Part shown: positions 34,589 to 46,215 of the stretch, in pieces
How positions within the stretch are numbered: the first letter of the stretch is position 1
Layout of the letters: each line of letters opens with the position of its first letter
NCBI GenBank assembly: GCA_963169105.1
Contig: OY720644.1
Location: forward strand, 1,943,001 to 2,007,000
Length of the DNA: 64,000 bases
Origin: Ceriagrion tenellum
Lineage: Eukaryota; Arthropoda; Insecta; Odonata; Coenagrionidae
Direction: 5' to 3'
Notes under the pieces: generated by a model
Databases searched by the model: none
Told to the model about the DNA's origin: nothing
Seen by the model: only the letters and a program-made list of their open reading frames with translations
Program-made: the position numbers and the translations under genes

Positions 34589-37180
34589 GTCCCGACACAA
34601 TTCCTACAGTCTCACGACGGTAAATATCGACGATTAATATCACGATATCACGATCAGGCGCGAGGATACTCGCAAGCGCGATAGGCTTTTAGAATCGGAA
34701 TCTTCCCGGGAGAGATCCCATGAGAGCACTGCAGCTATAGTCAGAGGTATGTACCTCTTGAAGTACATACTAATGATTCGGAAAAAAATGATGGTTCGTC
34801 CAATTGTTTGTTTGATAATCGTTACTATAGTCAGGGAAAGGAGAGGGCACAGAAAAATTACATCAAGAAAAAAATGCACACAGAAAGTTTTTTACTCTAA
34901 AACTATAATAATGCGAAAAATTAGCGATTTTTGTAAGACTTCAAGGCCTGTGACAAAAATAATCGCACTTTTAACTTAAAGTGACAGAAAATTTGACAAA
35001 AAATTATACAGTATGCGTAACCAACGATAGAAGATATAAGCAAAAACATGATTCAAGGAAAGCATTTTTACCAAAAATGTGAACAAATTTTAATACGCAT
35101 AAATCACGCAAAACTTTTTTTCTCAAAACGGTTTCAGATTACCTGTTTCGAGGTCACATGCAACCCATACACCAAGTTTGAGCAAAATCTGAGACCCTTA
35201 TGGACAATCGTGTGTTAAATTTAAGTGGAAATATTTGTACGTTGTAAATAGGGTCAGAGGTGGGACCCAGCTATACCGAACACTTGACCCGGTTTTTTAT
35301 TCCTCTAAATTATTCGGGGTAACTGAACCACCACAGCCCGAAGAACTATATCAGATTTCGGAATTATAACAATCATATTCATCGAGAAAATCAACCCAAT
35401 CATTTGGTTGCTAAAACTCTAAGCAGGCCATATCACGGGGGCTGTGAGATTGCCGGGCTTCTTCCGTCCTTAGCAACGAGCTTTGACAGCCACGCCAATA
35501 TAATTCTCGATGTAAAGTCTTAGGTAGTGCGCTAATGGCTCCAAGTATCCTTCGACTAATCACGACAGCTTTCAAAGAACCTGTACGATATTCACTCTCT
35601 GAATTCACCACCATCTGTACGTCCTTTTGGCCAACAGTAATTTACAATCTGCAAAATAAAAAACAGATACAAATATATGAACGACCGCGTGTTTTGGCCG
35701 CCTGGTGTGACTGACATTTTTTGATTGGTTCATAAAATATTTTCGTTGACATGCGCCGAGATATGAATCAAAACAATACCAATTCGCCGGCAATACAAGT
35801 CCAATTGATCGAGTGAAAACCTCAACGGATGAGGACGTCAGTCAGCCGTCGCACGGCCGCATAAGCGCCGTCCTAAACACGACGTAGAGACACGTCGTCG
35901 TTGGGGCAGGGTGTTTCACGCGACGTGTTGGGATCACGCGTCGCGCGTTGAAACACCATTTTCATGCGTTGAGGTTAGAGCGGATAATCGGAGGAGCCCC
36001 TCCTCAGTCATCGAGCACCACCTACAGGCAGCAAAACACACTGCGAAAAACGTGATGATGTGGTGCGCTGACGAAGTGTTTCCGCAGACTGTGTTCGGAT
36101 AGGAGGCACAATGTGGGGGAAGGAAACAGCCACCACAAAATATTTTGCGAATAGCAATCGATTTTCTCAAAATGAGTTTTTTTAAATTAATAATTTTGCT
36201 ATAGGATAATAAGCAATCTTTTCGATATCCACGTTCGACGACTTTACCGACCATTCTGTATTCTTCAAAGCGCACAACGCCGCGGAACTGTTACGTCACG
36301 AGCACTTCGGCGCACATCAATGCCTTTTAACATTTACCGCATTCATCTCGCAATTATTCATTTCACACTACATATTACAATTATTGATTTCACACTACAT
36401 ATTTCTTTAGTGTGCTCCACTTAATTACACAATTCAAGGAAGTTACTCCAGAAATAATCACACGGACTTTCCAAAATATATGCTAAAAGCCATGATGAAT
36501 CAAATTACTGATTGCGAAACTTCGTAGCTGAGGTAATGTCGACCTATTATTTGCCGAGACCTATCTTCACTAGAAGCAAAAAAATTATTCACTGATAAAA
36601 AACATGCATTTATATAACATCTGGATATAATTATTTTGCAACGGTGACATTGAAATGGGATTAGGAATTGGCACCGTGAGCCGCAGAGTGTATATTTCAA
36701 TAGCTCTTCAACTAAATGGTTGAAAAATAAACTTCTCGGACCACTCTTCACTTAGTTACATCTGTTTACAAGGTGGAAATAACCACGCACGTTGTGGGTG
36801 GGAATCAATAATGATGAAAAAATTCTCCCGACAGGACTCAGGCTACGAGGCTCGCCCCTCTAAGACAAGCCCACTTACAGGAACATCTAAACCACGTTCA
36901 CTCATTACCCAGCCTCCCTTTACTCTTTCCAACCTACTTTTCCCGCAAACACCTCTTAGGCGCCCCGCTTCATTCTACCTCACTCTTCCGCTTGCTCTGA
37001 CATACTTCCCAGAGGTTTCGCTGTCGTAAAAATACTTTGCAAGGAAAACACTTTTGCACACGCAGACTTTCGCTTCCCCACAAAACACCCATTCGTTAAT
37101 TTTCTCCCCATGTTTACTTTGACACACGTGAATTATTCATCAATCCAACGTTTCATAAAGGGAGTTCCACATAGTTTATA
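34589..37180. other. no gene seen
   Basis: About 2.6 kb. 34,880-35,230 is A-rich with no repeat identified. 35,820-36,010 is GC-richer with acgt/cgtcg words. A 27-bp direct duplication lies at 36,351-36,404. 36,745-36,785 resembles a piece of family R ('gttacatctgtttacaaggt'). Confidence 0.35.
36351..36404 (+). repeat. 27-bp tandem duplication
   Basis: Two copies of 'caattattcatttcacacta' plus 'catatta', differing at two bases. Confidence 0.85.
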
Positions 37181-37348
37181 ATAGAAGCAAAACATTGGCG
37201 GTTTTTCCTGATGAAAATTTAATGGAGTAGCTTCGACGTCGATACATCACTTTCAAAGCAGAATTCATTACTTGACGATGACGTGCCGACGTCGAAACAA
37301 GTCAATTAAATTTTCATCATTGGAGAACTTCAAGTGCTTCGCTTCTAT
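37181..37348 (+). repeat. inverted-repeat hairpin P3 with hammerhead-like core
   Basis: Left arm 37,181-37,241 and right arm 37,287-37,348 are imperfect reverse complements; the shared 'gatgaaaatttaat' and 'cgacgtcg' blocks align, with indels in the outer part. The loop-side sequence of the right arm reads TTGACGA, T, a GACGT...ACGTC stem, then GAAAC, as in P2. Confidence 0.65.
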
Positions 37349-39284
37349 CATCATGGAACAGTTCCACGACATCATATACGAGCCTTTATTTTGTATACAC
37401 AAAGTTACTTCATAAACAATCAGGTTTACACGCTTGATTCAGTCAGTTCCCGCTGGTAATTTGGTTCTGTGTATTCTGAACGAGATGAACAACGGTGAAG
37501 GTGAATGAATGGTCGGGATAATAAAACAGTCGACCACATAAGTATTTGACGCCTATTTTTCAGCGATTCTCGACGGGAATTGTTGAGATATACTTTTTAA
37601 TAATCTATTTAGTATCATTTAGGTGTCTCTTTTCAGATTCGAATGCTGTTGAGGTTCTTTATTTCCTTTTGTTGCCTACTTGGTTACACAAACAAAAGAA
37701 AACTTCCCAAATCGGTGTCGCAGCGCCATCTTTGGATCAAACCATCAACCACAAAATTCAACTTGACTTTAACATAACTTCTCCCACTTCAACAGGAATG
37801 ACGTATGATCGCCTCCCCACCCCCTCTCTCCTTCCCCAACCCTCCCCTCCTTCTCCGACCCCTCCTTTCTCTCTCCCTTCTCCCCTTCCAACCCTTTACC
37901 CCCCAACCCTCCCCTCGTCGCAATCTCTGACGAATTTAAATCGACGCGCTGGCGTCCGGCCGTCGTCTCGCCCGACGCCCATTGGCGCCATGGTGGAATA
38001 TTAAGAGCCACCTTAATCGTGTCGTTCTGATCGGAAGAAGAAGAAGGCACGCGACACACACACTGAGCCACATCCAAACAAACGACCCTTTGCATCCTCC
38101 TCCATAAAACACGCGGCCACAAATCTACATCTCCTTAGTGTTTGCACGCCTTGTTCTGCCTGTTGTCCACCTGGGATTCGTCCCCAATGGTGCGTCCGAA
38201 ATTGACAAAGGGGAGGATTAACCAACCCTCGCGCGCTCACTCACCTCATACCACGTTGTCACGCACTCAGGGTTTAAGGGTTCTTTTCATTCTTTTCTCT
38301 TCACGAGTCCTTTTAAGAGGCCCCCGTTATAACATGGTCATTCCGTGCTGTCTCCGTCAAAAGTGTACGTATTCGTCAGTAGGCGATGTCAAGTTGGTAA
38401 GAAGAGAAACGCCCACGGTGCACCCGAAGAAAGCAGTCTTTCAGTACCTCCTGGATCTCTACCCCAAGTGATAAAATGCGTGATTTTTCCGCGATTTCTC
38501 CAAAATAGGATATTTTCAATGTTTGTATCTCGAAAATCTCCGTAGCGGAGTGGATGCGGTTATACAATCCATCATCCACATACTTGTTGCGCCACCTTGC
38601 AGCAGGCGGGTTGGACCAGATTCGACCGCGCGATCGAAAAACCGATGTGAAATTCATTCAGTGAAATTGCAAACGGTCGCAGCATAACGCATCGGATTCG
38701 CACTGTGGAAGCTTTGTAGAGTTTCTCCATAGTATAAGTTACTTCGTGATGCTCGGCGATGCAATCAACTCTTCCTCTACATATACTTAAAAAATGACCA
38801 AAAATGAGGGTCCGCCATTTTGTTTAATATAATTGGTAAATAATTACAAATATGCAAGTAGACTATACTAAAGCAAAGACAAAAAACTGTTCCATCTAAT
38901 TACATCACTTTTTATTCCAAATCTATACCCATAAACGTTTTGAAAGGGCTTGATTTTGAAGATTTCGTGAGAAAATTGAGTGTAGACCATTTATGCGAAA
39001 TTCGTGCAACTTTGACCTCATGCAAATTGTTAATTGTTAAGTACTAAGAAAAATGCCTTGCGTCATTGCATGCACAGGTCTTTTGAGAACATTGATGCCA
39101 AGTTTCAGGTCCCTGGCTTGAAAAAATCACTTTTTGAATTTTGGCCGGCTTTTTTCGATTTCAACCCACTGTGCGTCGGTCGGGAGGGAAGCGGGCGTGG
39201 TTTTTCACCTGTTAAAAAAAATAATTTTCTGCTGTCGACTGCCATAAATCGCTTTTCAATGACGAAGGCAAACATATACTATTC
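37349..39284. other. no gene seen; C/T tract at 37,800-37,920
   Basis: A 120-bp strongly pyrimidine-rich tract (runs of CCCC, CTCTC, TCCCC). The rest includes overlapping open frames at 37,546-38,657, none recognisable. 38,680-39,280 is likely diverged repeat DNA, but I could not place it in a family. Confidence 0.35.
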
Positions 39285-39480
39285 AGCAATCCGGCGCATG
39301 GGGGGGCGCAGGGGGGGGAGCAGGGGGACACCAGCCGTGTAATTAAAGGTGCAAATTAAAACGTCGTAAGCAAGGGAGGTTTAATGGTGAAGTGTATTTC
39401 GTTGGGCGTTTAAGTGTTCGGAGAGGAGCTCAAGGTTTCTTCATTGTCTCAATTACTATACGTTGTATGAACGAATTTTT
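39285..39480 (-). repeat. LINE 3' UTR fragment, same family as 23,345-23,828
   Basis: In the minus sense it carries 'caaaaattcgttcatacaac', an 'aaatacact(t/c)' block, 'caccattaaacctccc' and 'acacggctggtg', collinear with the 3' UTR of the 23.3-23.8 kb LINE. The plus strand is G-rich here (runs of 6-8 G at 39,300-39,330). The coding part upstream (39,480-39,670) is too diverged to call. Confidence 0.55.
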
Positions 39481-40564
39481 GCACCAATACCAATGCGTAC
39501 ACAGATCCCCCTTAAATTGCATTTGTTGTAATTGGATGTAATAAGATACACTGGGATTTAAAATACACCCAGGTGCTTTGGAAATCGACGGAGGAAAAAT
39601 GTGTTGTGAACCAGGGATAGGACGAAAGTCCTTCAGCTTCATAAGAAAGAAGATGCGATGAAGCATCAACGCTACTCGAGTGCCCGAGGCGTGCTTACAC
39701 GACGCAGCCGCAACAGCACGTGGCTGGTTAAATACTAGAACAAATGATCCATAATAGAACAGGGGCTATTGTAATGGCGACGCGTCCACGCATTTGCGCA
39801 ATGTTACGCGTTAACCCGATGCAACTTTAATGGTGAATTTGTTTATGAATCTACTCGCGGGGTTAGATGCACCGTTTTAGCGCGGCTACACGACACCAAT
39901 GTTAAAGTTTCCGAAAATATGAGGACAAATCCCATGTTTACGCGTAATTTTACATTTCCTGTAGCGGTATTTTCGGAGGATTTCAGCCTCGCTCGCCACG
40001 ACTCAACTCCTTGGGCTTCGTCCATGACTTCCTACGACAGTATTGTCCCTTCGGAGCTCCCTGCTCTTCCTCATTCTCTTTTGAGGGCGGTTCGCCCTTT
40101 CGTGCGTGTGCTTACTCCTCCCAACTTTGGCGGTCATCTTAATAAATATATACCTTACGGACTCGGCCAAACAACCACTCCTACGCATGTTTCGAATGGG
40201 GAATGGCTTCGCGATTGACAGAGGCCAACTCCACGGCAGGCGCTTTGAACGACGTTCATAAGCTGCTATCGAGTGGGCGACCAGCCAACCAAACATCGTC
40301 TCTTTCCTCTAACCGCCTGGCGCCATTGCGTCCATCTCTCGACGACTCAAGGCGCTGCCAATCCATTTATTGTGTGTTTGAAACCATTTTAAGGTGATCC
40401 CGATCACGTGACTACCAAGTCACGCGGTACAACAACACACGGTTCGAAATTTGACGAGTTTCTTAGCCAATCGGATGGATAACTTCAATTTCTGGTATGT
40501 ATGTAGTTCATTGCGATCCATCAAGAATATTCCCGCAGAAGACACTTAATCGGGAGGGCCGCGT
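39481..40564. other. no gene seen
   Basis: GC-richer patch with cg-dinucleotides at 39,770-40,350 and overlapping frames on both strands at 39,843-40,296, none with a recognisable domain. Confidence 0.35.
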
Positions 40565-40925
40565 GAGATTTTGATTAGCGGATAAAACTTACCAAAATCT
40601 CAAACCCTTCTCAATTGAATCACTCAACTCCTTAGTTTTTCTCTGGTTAGAATTCTGGGATTGGTCTGCACCAGTCTTCCACTTTATCCGATCTTGAGCC
40701 AATCTTTTCACTTCACAATGCCATTTGCAACCTAGTTCCTTCATTAACTGTCTCACATAGTCCAGTCTAAGCTCTGCTCCTCTGGTTTTTTCCCTCTACT
40801 GTAACTTCTAGTATGGTCTTAACCAAGCTTTCGTGTCGGAGAATATGGCCAATCCAGGTGTTCCTTGTCTTATTCAGTATTTTGAGTGGACACCGTCTCT
40901 CCCCTCTTTCCTCTCAAACACCTTA
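40565..40925 (-). pseudogene. LINE C-terminal fragment
   Basis: The minus strand encodes, across a frameshift, 'LNKTRNTWIGHILRHESLVK' then 'TILEVTVEGK' and 'LDYVRQLMKELGCKWHCEVK' followed by 'RLAQDRIKWK'. This is the tail of an RTE/R-type LINE protein (W-x-G-H-x-x-R-H ... x-E-G-K-x-x-x-x-R-x-R). It is a different subfamily from the 31.4-kb element. The flanking frame at 41,033-41,308 is not clearly part of it. Confidence 0.7.
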
Positions 40926-41361
40926 GTTACGAGGTCGAAATTATCTCGAACGATTAAAAGACGACCCTTCAGGGGTGCAGTATTCGTATCCCTAAAGAAA
41001 AAGCTTCCATTCGGTTATTCACAAGTCAGGGTGTGTTTCACCGATCACTGCCGGATGAGAATAGAGGGAAGAGAATAGCGTATGGAGGAACATTAGGGAA
41101 AACAGGGCCCACGTGGAGAGGCCACGCTCTTGAGACCCAGCAATTTATTTCGGGAATGTCTCATAAGAGAATGGAAAGGGCTGAAAGGGCCGACATAAAA
41201 GGGGCTAGCGCATTGGTCAACCAAGCCAGGATGCGGAGCAGAAGAGCAACAAGGTTGTGCGCACGAAGTAATAGATGGCTAATTTTGGGGAACATTAATT
41301 CTCTTTGAACCCATAAGAACCCATTAGGGTATACTCTGTGGTTTCAGGCTTGATGGAGTGG
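40926..41361. other. no gene seen
   Basis: The 91-aa frame at 41,033-41,308 is rich in Arg and Ala ('RMERAERADIKGASALVNQ') but unrecognised. Confidence 0.3.
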
Positions 41362-41565
41362 AATCGGAACATAACTAAGTATGAAAAAATAGGCAACTTC
41401 CACTGTGATAACATTTATTCCGACCGATTTCGCATTTTACAGCATCTTCAGTTAAAGATGCTGAAGAGGCTTCACCTGAAGATGCTGTAAAAAGCGAAAC
41501 CGGTCGGAATAAATTTTATCACAGTGAAAGTTGCCTATTTTTTCATACTTAGTTATGTTCCGATT
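41362..41565 (+). repeat. inverted-repeat hairpin P4 with hammerhead-like core
   Basis: Arms of 90 bp (41,362-41,451 and 41,476-41,565) differ at 4 positions, about 96% identical after reverse complementing; 24-bp loop. The right arm starts CTGAAGA, T, short GC...GC stem, GAAACCGGTCGG. The loop repeats the 'agatgctgaag' word, so alternative pairings are possible. Confidence 0.9.
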
Positions 41566-41744
41566 AGGGGAAAACTTTTATTTAGCTCAACAATATAACG
41601 AGAACGCATGCAGATCACAATAGCCGAACAGAGTGAGGAATGACTTAAACCAAGAGTTATATCTTAGATTTTTTGTAGAAATTTCAATGCCGACTGAGGG
41701 TAAATGTATAGCAGGAGAAAAATTGAAGTTTAGTAGTAATCATT

Positions 41745-42015
41745 CATCGTATAGGGATGGGAAAATTAAGGTGACTGGAGCGACAATCATGAGCCAGAGA
41801 GAGAGAGAGAGAGAGAGAGAGAACCTTGTAATAACTTTCCAAGTAAGTCGACAAGAATTCTTGGACCACGCTTCACTGAATTACATCTGTTTTTACGGTA
41901 GAAATAATTTAGGTTAACTCAAACATTGTTATGACTTGGCTTTGCGGCGCGGAGTTACAGATTTTAAGGGAAAATAATTTAGGAGAAAGTATTGTCATAA
42001 CATTTACAATCAAAT
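41745..42015 (+). repeat. interspersed repeat, family R, copy 5, with internal (GA)n
   Basis: Matches copy 1 over the 5' part ('aaggtgactggagcg', 'aagtcgacaagaatt') and the 'gcggcgcggagttacagatt' core. A (GA)n run sits at 41,795-41,821 inside it. Confidence 0.5.
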
Positions 42016-45000
42016 TATTTCCAAGTGTACGTCAAGCGGAATGCAAAGAGACGTCCACTGCTTCTTCGGGAAAGATTGTTGCTCTACGCACGGTTGGAGC
42101 CTGATTTCGTAAGCGCGTCTCATCCGCCAACCCCTCCTTGACGTGGCGCAACTCTCTTGATTTCGGAAAAGACTGCCGGTACTTTGTCGCGTTCCCGAGG
42201 GAACGAGCCTGGAATCGGAGTGCCGCTTTTCCGGTGACTAACCGTCGGGGCTCTGACTTCCGGCTCAAAGGAGCGTAAAGGCTCACCCAATTTGAATGTT
42301 TGGCTGATCGCTCCTTGAGTAAGCAAATATCAGGTTTTGCAGGCGTGCCCGGCTGCTGTATTTTGCAGTCGGGTGCCGTCGGTCCTTTAACCCCCTGTTC
42401 CCATCTTCCTTTCCTTTACCCTCCTCCTCCACCGGTGGGATAAGCGGGTTGAATTGATTTACTAGGAACCGCCCCACTGGTTATCCCTAGCGTGAGTAGA
42501 CGCTCTTGATTTGATTTGTACGTCAAGTGACTTATGTGCCGAACGGCCAGAATTCAATTCGGTAACATGAATTTTTTTTTCAATTTCATTTTCACTAATA
42601 CTATTACAGACTACACACTAGAGCACTATTAAGTATAAGTAGGCAAAGTTTCACGCAAATCTGTGCACAAACGAAAATCGCTCCACGACCACGTTGGACC
42701 CCTTGGCTTCAGTTGCCACGAGTCGGTCAATTCGGATTCATAATGCCAGCAATAACAACCGTGATCATCATCTGTTCCTCCGCCTGTTATTCCGCCATAT
42801 TTCCCTCTCAAAACAGAGAGAAAATCACCTCAGACGCCCACGCCGTGCGCGTATAAGTGAGCCCAAGCGCAGTCCGCTCCGTCCGTCGGATAGGACGTTA
42901 ATCCGTTAACCCTTTGGCACCCCCTTTCGCAAAGCGAACGAACACCAATACCGACGCCACCCTTCCTCCCAACACCTGAAAATAACCCTTTCCCTATCTC
43001 ACCTATCACACCAAGACCACATATTACAACAAGAAGTCAGTCGCCTCCCACACTGAATCAACTTTCCAATCCTAAAAGCCATTTCAAAAGATTGTTATTT
43101 CAGCACTTTATCTCGACTGAGCTCGGAATGTTTGAAAACGTTACATACCGTGTAAAAGGGTGAGATCACGTGTAATTAAGGAATCGAATTCCATTATGAG
43201 TACCGCAAACAGAAACAAGCACGATACTTATATTTTCAATCGATTCTTGGATTCAACGACCAGTCACAGGCGAGTAGGAAAGTCGATTGCTCCGAGAAAA
43301 CACCAGAGGTGGTGATGGATTACACCAAATAATCTTCAGAAAAATTGTTCGAGCTGTAATCGCAAAAGTTTTCTCTTAAAAATGCTCCTAATATGCTCTG
43401 TGTTCTTTTCAAAGGTGAAATCAAACAAAGAATTTATTGATAATGATAGTTTTTACGCCTACACTTGATTCTTCATTCTTGACAATTATATTGTACAATT
43501 GGTCAAAAAATATCAAATGATAACTGATGAATTTCATGTGCCAATAGTAACTTATTGTGACTGAATAACCGGTTGACTGTGTTTTGACTTTTACATAAAA
43601 ATGAAAATGATTATCAGTAATCTAAACTACATGGTGTCATGATTTTAACTTGACTATACATTATCTCCTCAAAAGATCACAACTGATCATAATTTACGAA
43701 ACAGCGGACAAATGTTTGTTAAAAAATTGATTCCGCACCTATGAAATATATAACCGCATTATTTTGTTTTCATCATGAATGAAGAAGCGGCTGAAAGAAT
43801 AATGATATATTCCAGGAAAAAAATTAATAATTAAAAAAAAGAATTTTCCAATCAGATGCGGCAATGTATATATTATTCATTCCCATTGAGGCTTCCGCAA
43901 CGTCGCCAAACGAGGCGTGGCGTTGGCGCGTCGGGCGAGGAAGGGAAGAAGAAGAAGAGGGAACGAACGAGAGGAACACACACCTCAGGGGATGGAATGG
44001 TGGAAGAAGACAGAGGACCAAAGGGGGGGGGGGGCGGAAATGAATTTCAGGGCTTTTTTTCAGCCCAACCCCACTTTCCCTAAACGTCTTATACTTTTAA
44101 AAGGCCGTTCGAGAAGATAATAAAAGAAGATGGAGAGAGATGAGGAAGGAAGGAAGAGCAAAGGCAAGCGTGTGAGAGAGGGAAGGGGAAATGGACGGGA
44201 GTCGTTCGGAACGTCTATTTTGGGACGCCAAAGGTTCCTCTCGACACTCCTCGCTCCTCTCTTGACGTTATACATGGCTCTCCCCTTCCTACCTTCCCTT
44301 CCCTCCCTCCTTCCCTCCCACCATCCACGCGTGTTCAGTAAACGTGGAAAAACTGTCTGCCAGGGGTAAAGCGGAGCGGGCGACATCTGAAAGAGGGATG
44401 AGCGACGAATTGCGACACTTCGCCCCACGCACTGCCACCGCATTCTCTTCGCCTTCCGTCCCCTCCCCCCCTTTCCTCGTGACAAAAACGTAATTCCATT
44501 ATTATTCACGAACTCAGGCTAAATTGGGTAAGTTCATGACAGAATTGAAGTACAACTTTCGTGATTTACCACATCGTTAATTGAAAAACAACACGTTTTT
44601 ATGTCTCATAACATCACCTTCAGGTATTGAGAATTCAATTAGCAAAAGTGGCTTTCAAATTACTACTCCTTATAATGAGTCGTTAAATGTTAATCAGACA
44701 TATTCCACATTGTTTCTCATCATTGCCAGCTGGTCGACAGTAAAAAATAATTGAAGAACATTGATTGTCTTCAGTCTGAATATATTTTGCCTGCTAAAAC
44801 GATCACGCTCTCAGATTTGTTTGACCAGAGTAAGCGAAGAAATAATGGTTAAATACAAAAGAATTAATCAGAATAAATACGACAGAGAATGAACAGCATT
44901 GGCTTATTTCAGAGTAAAAGATGTTAACTTCCAATCTTAAGAACTGCCAAAAAATGTAATTTTTACACCATTTTTTTCAAATTATTCCAAAATATTGCCT

Positions 45001-45815
45001 ACGACTTTAACTTTCTTTAATCTGATCAACTTATAATGCATATTTTTGCGAAGATCGCAAAATGAGACCAATTATTATCGAAGAAGGAACAGTCCCACCT
45101 CCTTGGCCGCACCAGCGCAGCGTGAAAAGAAGTGTCTGGTGCACATGTCGGTTAGTTAAATCGCCCGCGCGCGAGTGACCTGCGCGCAAGCGGTCACTCG
45201 CAATTAAGTGTGCGTGTGTCCGTCTCCATCTGATTACACGGCATTAATTTTGCCGCCGGCCCTTCACCAGTGGACACCACTGGGAGCGGCTGATAAGCAG
45301 GAAACTCGCATTCTTTGTGTCCGCTGATTCACGCATTTCATACGAAAGCCAACAAAGAGGGGGCTCCCTCTCCGGTGGAGGTCTTTTTTATACAGCATGT
45401 TTTTTAAAGATTTTTTTTTGCTCTGAGCCCTCTGCCACCTCAAACAACACCCGGAAATGCATTAAGCGACGGAACAACACGGCCCTGGGTGAGATTTGCT
45501 CCCGCAACCCTCGGGGCAGCCATCAAGAGGCTTTCCGAATTGGACTCCAGTCTGCATTCCGAGCTTCTGAAGATTAAAGGAACGATGCTTCCAGTCGAGT
45601 CTCGGAAGATTGGGGAGTGTTTGAAGTGATGAGGTGAGCCTGGTAAACAGAGCGGGTGACTATCCTTTAGCTGGTTAAATCTTAAAGGTGGATGGAGAGA
45701 TAACTTTGAGTCATTGAGTGGGCATCATAACATCTTTTCAAATAAGCCGAAAACTATTTTTGCGACATCTAAATTGGATCGAGTCTGGCGATACTTTGTG
45801 AAAAAGTGACATGAT
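42016..45815. other. no gene seen; purine and pyrimidine tracts, one GC hairpin
   Basis: 42,040-42,960 is GC-richer with overlapping short frames on both strands and no domain. 43,935-44,210 is a long purine-rich stretch with a G12 run near 44,022, followed at 44,275-44,335 by a pyrimidine-rich stretch. 45,100-45,310 is CpG-rich with a short hairpin (separate entry). The rest is AT-rich and featureless. Confidence 0.35.
45171..45201 (+). other. 10-bp GC-rich hairpin in a CpG-rich patch
   Basis: gcgagtgacc (45,171-45,180) and ggtcactcgc (45,192-45,201) are exact complements with an 11-nt loop. A second small one, ccagtgg/ccactgg, lies at about 45,268. Could be a promoter-like patch; nothing transcribed is visible. 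Confidence 0.5.
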
Positions 45816-46031
45816 AAAATAAAACTTGAACGATGTATTTTTCACACTTCATTTGGAACACCAGACCCTACCGGTTTCGACACTCCCTCGTGTCATTTTC
45901 AAGGGTACTCTGAAATTCCCACTGCACCCTCAGAGTAGATAACCTTGAATATGACAAGAGGGAGTGTCGAAACCGGTAGGGTCTGGTGTTCCAAATGAAG
46001 TGTGAAAAATACATCGTTCAAGTTTTATTTT
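45816..46031 (+). repeat. inverted-repeat hairpin P5 with hammerhead-like core
   Basis: Arms of 89 bp (45,816-45,904 and 45,943-46,031) differ at 2 positions. The 38-bp loop has its own 8-bp stem (tactctga/tcagagta). The right arm begins CTTGAATAT, then GACA...TGTC stem and GAAACCGGTAGGG, paralleling P4. Confidence 0.92.
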
Positions 46032-46034
46032 GTC

Positions 46035-46215
46035 TTAAGGACATCTGTTATACGGTGGAAATAACTATACATGAAGTAGGTAGGATGCTTGAAAACATTC
46101 GCCTTAATTATAGTATGTGTATGGCTTGGGTATAGTGCGCGGAATTTGCAATGATGGCGGAAATAATAAAAGAAGTGTTTTTTTACTCGGAGTGATGCCT
46201 TGACAATAGCTTGGC
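46035..46215 (+). repeat. interspersed repeat, family R, copy 6 (diverged)
   Basis: Shares 'acatctgttatacggtggaa' and 'gtgcgcggaatttgcaatga', then 'actcggagtgatgccttgac'. It lies directly downstream of hairpin P5. Confidence 0.4.
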
